Shown: positions 59,224-64,000 of the stretch, in pieces
Position numbering within the stretch: position 1 is the first letter of the stretch
Layout of the letters: every line of letters starts with the position of its first letter
Source: Parvibacter caecicola
Lineage (GTDB): Bacteria; Actinomycetota; Coriobacteriia; Coriobacteriales; Eggerthellaceae
DNA: 64,000 bases
Assembly: GCF_003725335.1 (NCBI RefSeq)
Contig: NZ_QIBY01000009.1
Coordinates: 21,116-85,115 of the forward strand
Direction: 5' to 3'
Notes under the pieces: generated by a model
Told to the model about the DNA's origin: nothing
The model's database searches: none
What the model saw: the letters and a program-made list of their open reading frames with translations, nothing else
Position numbers and translations under genes: made by a program

Positions 59224-59343
59224 CGGCGCCCCCCACGTCGGATTCGGAAACCCCGCACCGCCAAGGAAAGCGGAGCTTGGTGCAGAGAATTATAGCACAA
59301 ACAAGTAAAAGTGTGCCACGAGAAGAGGCTTTCCACTAAAAAA

Positions 59344-59360
59344 GTGCCAAATGTAGGCAC
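59344..59360. promoter_or_regulatory. Candidate TetR operator
   Basis: GTGCC (59344-59348) and GGCAC (59356-59360) form an inverted repeat in the divergent region; AAAAGTGTGCCAC (59307-59319) carries a related half-site. Both suit a TetR dimer. Confidence 0.45.
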
Positions 59361-59488
59361 GGGCACGATTCATTGGAAATTGAAAGCCTCGGTATTGCTC
59401 CATAACCTCGAACAGAGTGGCGAGTCACATGCGAATTGACGCGCCGCTCTCTGTAGGGGCGCAAGGCGCCAATTGGAGAGGAGAGGGA

Positions 59489-61990
59489 ATGGAAGAGAGA
59501 ATAGGGAAAAGCAGTCAGCTGAGCCGGCGAAGTTTTCTGAAGACTACAGGCGTAGTGGCCGCGGCAGGACTCGGCGCGGCTTCGGGGGCGGTTGCTCTAG
59601 GCTCCTTGGCCGAGCAGGCGGCTGCCACTGAGGTGCCGCAAGAGGAGAGCTTTATCAACATGTGCCGCGGCAACTGTGGTGGCCGTTGCCTTCTTCGGTC
59701 TACGGTTCGCGAAGGAAAAATCGTGAAAACCCAGCCGGAAGAAGTGCCTGCCGGGGCCGAGGCCTATCGTCACGGGTGCGTTAAAGGCGCGGCAACCCCA
59801 CAGCGACTGTATGCCGCTAATCGCATTTTGTATCCCATGAAACGTGTAGAGGGAACGGAGCGCGGAGCCGGCGAGTGGGAACGCATCACCTGGGATGAGG
59901 CGTTTAGCACCATCGCCGAGCGCTTCAAGGACGTGGCCGACACCTACGGGCCGGCAGCAAACGCCATGTGGTTCTCTTGGGGCAGCATCGGTTACCTGAA
60001 CGGGGCGGCATCCGGCTTCTCCAACGCCGGCGGTTACAGCATGGGCGGCAGCGGACTGGGCTTCCTGCACTTCATCAAGACGTTCGCCCCCACCACTATC
60101 ACCCCCTCGGCCGACATGTCTGAGATGTACATGCAGTATGTGCAGCTGCTGTTTCCCGGCAACAGCCAGAATGATCCGGAGCGCTCGAAGTGCATTCTCA
60201 TTTGGGGACTGAACCCCACCGATGCCGTGCGCGGCATGTGGCCTTCGATCTGCACTGCGAAAGAGAATGACGCCAAGATAGTTACTATAGACCCGCAGTA
60301 CACCACAGCGGCTGCCCACTCCGACATCTGGGTGCCCATCCGGCCCGGTACTGATGGCGCATTTGCGCTTGCAATGGCCAACTACTTGATTGAGCAGGGC
60401 AAACTTGATTACGACTTTCTGAAAAATCAGTCGGTGGCGCCCTTGCTCATCAAGGAGGACGGCACCTATCTGAAGATGTCGGATCTTGGCGTTGAGCCCC
60501 AAGAGGGCCCGGTGAACATGATGACCGGTCAGCCAACGGTGATAAATCCCGAAGTGGTCATCGATGAGACGACTGGCCAGCCCGTTGCGCAAACCGAGAC
60601 GGCTACCCCGGCGCTGCGCGGATCATACGAAGTGGCAGGGTTCAAAGTACGCCCGGTTTATGATTTGGTGCTGGAGAAAATTGCGCCCTTCACGGTGGAG
60701 TTTGCCGCCGAGGAATGCGGCCTTGAACCAGACCTCATCAGGAAAGTCGCCGATTTGTATGCGGCCAACTCGCCCAGCACCATTGCCACCTATCAGGGGC
60801 TGGGGCATCATGCAAACTCGCGACATACCTACAAAAACCTGCTACTGCTGGCATGTCTCACGGGCAATATGAACAAGCCCGGTGCCACCATCTATCACAA
60901 TTACGTGACCAGCAAAGTGCTTCCCAAGGCCAACCGCGGCGACATGATTGAGGCCCTCATGACCGGTGTGCAGAACATGGCCATAACGTCGCAGCTTGTG
61001 CCGCGGCTCATGGAGACGGGCAAGTACAACGGCCAAGATTTCCCCATTCGCAACATCATGTTCATTAACGGCAACCCCCTTGCTAGCGAGTCGGGGCGCC
61101 AGGCCATGATTCAGGCGGCGTTGAAGGCGGATTTCCTGGTGACAGCAGATTCGTTCATGACCGATACCGCCAAGTATTCCGACATGGTGCTGCCGGTGTG
61201 TTTGTCCTGGGAAGAGGAGGATTTCGTTTCGTTCACCCAGCATGCCATGCTCATGCAGAAGGCGGTGGAGCCGGCGGGCGAAACCAAGAGCGACATGGAC
61301 ATTTACCGGGGCATCGCGTCGGCCATGGGGCAGGAGATCCTGCCGCTTTCCGACGAGGAGTACCTGCGAAATTACTTGTCTGACGAAGCGAACGTTGCCA
61401 GTGGTTGCACCTACGACGAGCTCAAGGAAAAGGTGTACGTTTGCGATTACGACTTCCCTTACAACGTGGGGGTGGAGACGAACCCAACCGGGCGTACGCA
61501 GTTTTACATTTCCGAGGTCACGCCGCGCGATATCTTCGGCCAGACTATCGAGGACACTGAGCGCATTCCTTGGTACGAGCCGGCGCTGGAGGCAACAATC
61601 CACAATCCCAACCTGGCGAAATACCCGTTGTTCGGGCTGAGCGACCACAATAATTATCACGCCCACTCCATCCATAACGACACTGAATGGTTGACGGAGC
61701 TTAAGGGCGAGCCGTCGGTTCGCATTCACAAAAATGTGGCGGAAGCGCGCGGCATCTCACAAGGCGACCTGGTTCGCGTGTACAACGACCGCGGCTATGC
61801 GGTGCTGAAGGCAGTTGTGACAACCGGCATTCGCGAGGACACGGTTCTGATGCCGCATGGATGGCAGTCTTATCACTACGTTGATGGCCATCACCAGGAT
61901 TTGACGCTGGTGTACGAGGATCCGATCACTGGCAACGGGGCGTTCAACGACTATCTGTGCGAAGTAGAGCTCTATAAAGGAGGGGAATAG
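59489..61990 (+). CDS. Tat-exported molybdopterin oxidoreductase, catalytic subunit 2
   Basis: An 833-residue DMSO reductase family enzyme. Twin-arginine signal LSRRSFLKTTGVVAAAG; Fe-S motif C59-x3-C63-x3-C67-x29-C97; cofactor regions LIWGLNPTDAVRGMWPSICTAKE, TIDPQYTTAAAHSDIWVPIRPGTDGAF, FINGNPLASESGRQ, and the C-terminal VRVYNDRGYAVLKAVV...MPHGWQSYHYVDG. It differs clearly from catalytic subunit 1. ATG 59489 follows GGAGAGGAGAGG; a longer frame to 59417 would put 24 residues before the signal. Substrate unknown. Operon with Fe-S and NrfD genes. Confidence 0.93.
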   Translation: MEERIGKSSQLSRRSFLKTTGVVAAAGLGAASGAVALGSLAEQAAATEVPQEESFINMCRGNCGGRCLLRSTVREGKIVKTQPEEVPAGAEAYRHGCVKGAATPQRLYAANRILYPMKRVEGTERGAGEWERITWDEAFSTIAERFKDVADTYGPAANAMWFSWGSIGYLNGAASGFSNAGGYSMGGSGLGFLHFIKTFAPTTITPSADMSEMYMQYVQLLFPGNSQNDPERSKCILIWGLNPTDAVRGMWPSICTAKENDAKIVTIDPQYTTAAAHSDIWVPIRPGTDGAFALAMANYLIEQGKLDYDFLKNQSVAPLLIKEDGTYLKMSDLGVEPQEGPVNMMTGQPTVINPEVVIDETTGQPVAQTETATPALRGSYEVAGFKVRPVYDLVLEKIAPFTVEFAAEECGLEPDLIRKVADLYAANSPSTIATYQGLGHHANSRHTYKNLLLLACLTGNMNKPGATIYHNYVTSKVLPKANRGDMIEALMTGVQNMAITSQLVPRLMETGKYNGQDFPIRNIMFINGNPLASESGRQAMIQAALKADFLVTADSFMTDTAKYSDMVLPVCLSWEEEDFVSFTQHAMLMQKAVEPAGETKSDMDIYRGIASAMGQEILPLSDEEYLRNYLSDEANVASGCTYDELKEKVYVCDYDFPYNVGVETNPTGRTQFYISEVTPRDIFGQTIEDTERIPWYEPALEATIHNPNLAKYPLFGLSDHNNYHAHSIHNDTEWLTELKGEPSVRIHKNVAEARGISQGDLVRVYNDRGYAVLKAVVTTGIREDTVLMPHGWQSYHYVDGHHQDLTLVYEDPITGNGAFNDYLCEVELYKGGE

Positions 61991-61993
61991 CCG

Positions 61994-62620
61994 ATGACCC
62001 ATTATGCGTTTGCCATAGATACAACGCGCTGCGTTGGGTGCAATAACTGCTCGATGATCTGCAAATTTGAGAACAACTTACCGTCTGGCGTATGGTGGAA
62101 TCGGGCCATGACCGATGGAGGTCCGGCCGAGTACACGCCTGCCGGCGACGCGCCGAATGAGCTGAGGATGCGGTTCCTGACGCTGGGCTGCCAGCACTGC
62201 GAGAACCCGGCATGCGTGAAGGTATGCCCGGTGGGGGCAACCTTCCGCGATGAGGAGACCGGGATTGTCCGCCAGGATTACGACAAGTGCATCGGCTGCC
62301 GCATGTGCATGAGCGCCTGCCCCTACACCGGCGTTCGCAGCTTCAACTGGGAGGAGCCCGCCTATCCGCAAGACTTTGCCATGGGCGATGCGAACGCGGC
62401 GGAGCACCAGAAGCATACGGTGGAGAAGTGCACCATGTGCTACCACCGCGTATCCGACGGCCGGCGCCCGGCGTGCGCCGATGTCTGCCGCGCGGTGGCG
62501 CGCTGGTGGGGCGATGTGGAAGACCCCAACTCAGACATAGCAAAGATACTGGCGAAGCGGTCGTACGAAACGCTGCTGCCGGAAAAGGGCACCAAGCCCT
62601 CCGTGTACTACCTCGTCTAG
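61994..62620 (+). CDS. Fe-S electron-transfer subunit 2 (DmsB/PsrB-like)
   Basis: A 208-residue protein with CVGCNNCSMICK, CQHCENPACVKVCP, CIGCRMCMSACP and CTMCYHRVSDGRRPACADVC for four 4Fe-4S centres. It starts 3 bp after the catalytic gene and should link the anchor to the active site. Confidence 0.95.
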   Translation: MTHYAFAIDTTRCVGCNNCSMICKFENNLPSGVWWNRAMTDGGPAEYTPAGDAPNELRMRFLTLGCQHCENPACVKVCPVGATFRDEETGIVRQDYDKCIGCRMCMSACPYTGVRSFNWEEPAYPQDFAMGDANAAEHQKHTVEKCTMCYHRVSDGRRPACADVCRAVARWWGDVEDPNSDIAKILAKRSYETLLPEKGTKPSVYYLV

Positions 62621-62634
62621 AAAGGATGACCGCC

Positions 62635-63903
62635 ATGACTAACCTCGAAAACGTCGGCGTCATCGACGACGACTTCGCCCCCGCCGCGGCGCCCGCGAAG
62701 GCCCGCGAGGCGGCCGGCGCCCGCGCGGCCGCGAAGAGCCGCGGGCTGAACGTGGCCATCGGCGTGTCGGCCGTGGTCACCGCCATCGGCATCGCGCTCT
62801 GGTTCACGCAGATGTCCGGCGGCATGGTGCAGACCGCCATGCGCAACCTGGACTCCTGGGGCCTCTACATCACGTCCTTCATGTTCTTCGTCGGCCTCTC
62901 CGCCGGCGGCCTGATCATCAGCTCCGTCCCCAAGGCCTTCGGGCTCAAGGGCTTCGGCGGCATCTCCAAGGTGGCCGTGATGACGAGCGTCGCCGCCACC
63001 GTGGCCGCGATCGGCCTCGTCGTGGTGGACATGGGCCAGCCCTTCCGGGTGTGGGAGCTCTTCGTCTACTCGAACCTTGGCAGCCCGCTCATGTGGGACA
63101 TCATCGTGCTGATGGTGTACCTGATCCTCTCCTGCGTGTACCTCTGGGCCCAGATCGCCGCCGAGAAGGGCAAGGTGTCCCGCGCCGCCCTGCGCGTCAT
63201 CTCGGTCGTCGCGCTCGTTTGCGCCGTGATGGTGCACTCCGTCACCGCTTGGATCTTCGGCCTGCAGCAGAGCCACGAGATGTGGCACACCGCCCTGCTG
63301 GCCCCCTGGTTCGTGAGCTCGGCGCTCGTGTGCGGCACCGGCCTCGTGATCTGCGCCGCCGTGGCCCTTCGCGCGGCCGGCTACCTGAAGTGGGAGCAGT
63401 CCGACCTGGTGAAGCTGGCCAAGCTCCTGGCCGTGTTCCTGCTGGTGGACCTGTACTTCTTCGGCTGCGACCTCCTCACCGAGGGCTTCCCGGCCGCCTC
63501 CGGCGCCGAGATCGTGGCCATGCTCGTCTCCGGCCCCTTGGCCCCCTTCTTCTGGGGCGAGGTCGTCCTCTCCGTCCTGGCCGTGGTCATCTGCGTGGTG
63601 CCGCGGCTGCGCACCACCCCGCTCATGGTGGTCGCCGGCCTCTTCGCCATCGCCGCCATCTTCTGCAAGCGCGTGCAGCTGCTGGTGGGCGGCTTCCAGA
63701 TCCCCAACCTGGACTACCCCGCGGCCATGACCCCCTTCACCGTGACCAACTGGGAGGGCAACATGGCCCAGGCCTACTCCGGCCTGGTCTACTGGCCCAC
63801 CCCCTTGGAGTTCGGCGTGGCGCTCGGCGTCGTGGCCCTCGGCTTCCTGGTGTTCTTCCTGGGCCTCAAGCTCCTGCCCCTGAAGCCCGCCGAGGACAAG
63901 TAG
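62635..63903 (+). CDS. NrfD/PsrC-family membrane anchor 2
   Basis: A 422-residue protein with an Ala-rich N-terminal 40 residues and ten helices: WGLYITSFMFFVGLSAGGLIISSVPKAFGLKGF, VVVDMGQPFRVWELFVYSNLGSPLMWDI, LLAPWFVSSALVCGTGL. It anchors the enzyme to the quinone pool. Codon use switches abruptly at its start to almost only G or C in third positions, unlike the two genes before it. ATG 62635 follows AAAGGA; ATG 62626 is too close to that site. Confidence 0.94.
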   Translation: MTNLENVGVIDDDFAPAAAPAKAREAAGARAAAKSRGLNVAIGVSAVVTAIGIALWFTQMSGGMVQTAMRNLDSWGLYITSFMFFVGLSAGGLIISSVPKAFGLKGFGGISKVAVMTSVAATVAAIGLVVVDMGQPFRVWELFVYSNLGSPLMWDIIVLMVYLILSCVYLWAQIAAEKGKVSRAALRVISVVALVCAVMVHSVTAWIFGLQQSHEMWHTALLAPWFVSSALVCGTGLVICAAVALRAAGYLKWEQSDLVKLAKLLAVFLLVDLYFFGCDLLTEGFPAASGAEIVAMLVSGPLAPFFWGEVVLSVLAVVICVVPRLRTTPLMVVAGLFAIAAIFCKRVQLLVGGFQIPNLDYPAAMTPFTVTNWEGNMAQAYSGLVYWPTPLEFGVALGVVALGFLVFFLGLKLLPLKPAEDK

Positions 63904-63926
63904 CCCGCATCTGCCCGATGCCATAA

Positions 63927-63947
63927 GGGCGGCCGGCCCGGCCGCCC
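63927..63947 (+). terminator. GC hairpin after operon 2
   Basis: GGGCGGCCGG and CCGGCCGCCC pair, with almost no loop and no T run; a weak terminator candidate. Confidence 0.45.
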
Positions 63948-63970
63948 GCCCCTCCGGGGCATGACAGGGG

Positions 63971-63997
63971 CATGACAGGGGACGGGGATAACGTCAG
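63971..63997 (+). repeat. Dispersed repeat family A, copy 3
   Basis: CATGACAGGGGACGGGGATA then ACGTCAG; a partial direct duplicate (CATGACAGGGG) precedes it at 63960-63970. Same family at 33249-33275 and 48735-48761. Confidence 0.8.
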
Positions 63998-64000
63998 GTT

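Overview
The window is high-GC DNA from a strictly anaerobic actinobacterium, most likely an Eggerthellaceae (Coriobacteriia; Eggerthella, Gordonibacter, Adlercreutzia or Slackia type). The basis is gene content: two Tat-exported molybdopterin enzymes, each with a four-cluster Fe-S subunit and an NrfD-type anchor, an orphan NrfD gene, hypE/nikR, ferredoxin, and GC-rich third codon positions. The species cannot be fixed by reading alone.

Layout. 0.2-6.5 kb: a five-gene ABC exporter/lipoprotein operon whose last gene fuses a permease to a lipoprotein-like domain. 6.8-11.6 kb: a LanFEG/BcrAB-like immunity transporter divergent from a two-component system. 11.9-14.6 kb: yjdF with a structured leader, a truncated copy of a small gene, an SRAP protein, an ABM-domain protein, and tRNA-Gly(CCC) with an integrase remnant beside it. 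14.8-18.8 kb: pstSCAB with a domain-permuted PstS, then a gene broken by an in-frame TGA. 18.8-25.3 kb: a decayed mobile region (ParA and HTH remnants) carrying an aldo/keto reductase-TetR pair, a MATE exporter with an attenuator-like leader, and a second copy of the small gene.

25.6-35.9 kb is the most interesting metabolic block. A FecBCDE-type importer is followed by a DtxR/IdeR-like iron box and then a dlt-like set: adenylating ligase (frameshifted at a G8 tract), a fold-III PLP decarboxylase, a carrier protein, an MBOAT acyltransferase and an SGNH/DltD-like protein. 36.0-37.7 kb: an HTH-aminotransferase fusion with GTTCAA operators. 37.8-45.1 kb: an NrfD-GntR-slipin operon and a molybdoenzyme operon that share a TTGTC-ATAT-GAC operator, suggesting one GntR regulon.

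45.5-57.9 kb: mostly chromosomal genes (thioesterase, PIN/RelB toxin-antitoxin, TlpA-CxxC peptide-Fe-S membrane redox set, MOSC protein, phosphohexomutase, HAD phosphatase, HypE, NikR, MNT/HEPN pair, ferredoxin). 58.1-58.6 kb: a non-coding array of nine 28-bp palindromic repeats in two sequence families, with starts 62 bp apart in seven of eight same-family or within-array steps described below. 58.7-63.9 kb: a TetR gene divergent from a second molybdoenzyme operon. Short dispersed palindromes recur at 33.2, 48.7, 50.8, 52.4 and 64.0 kb.
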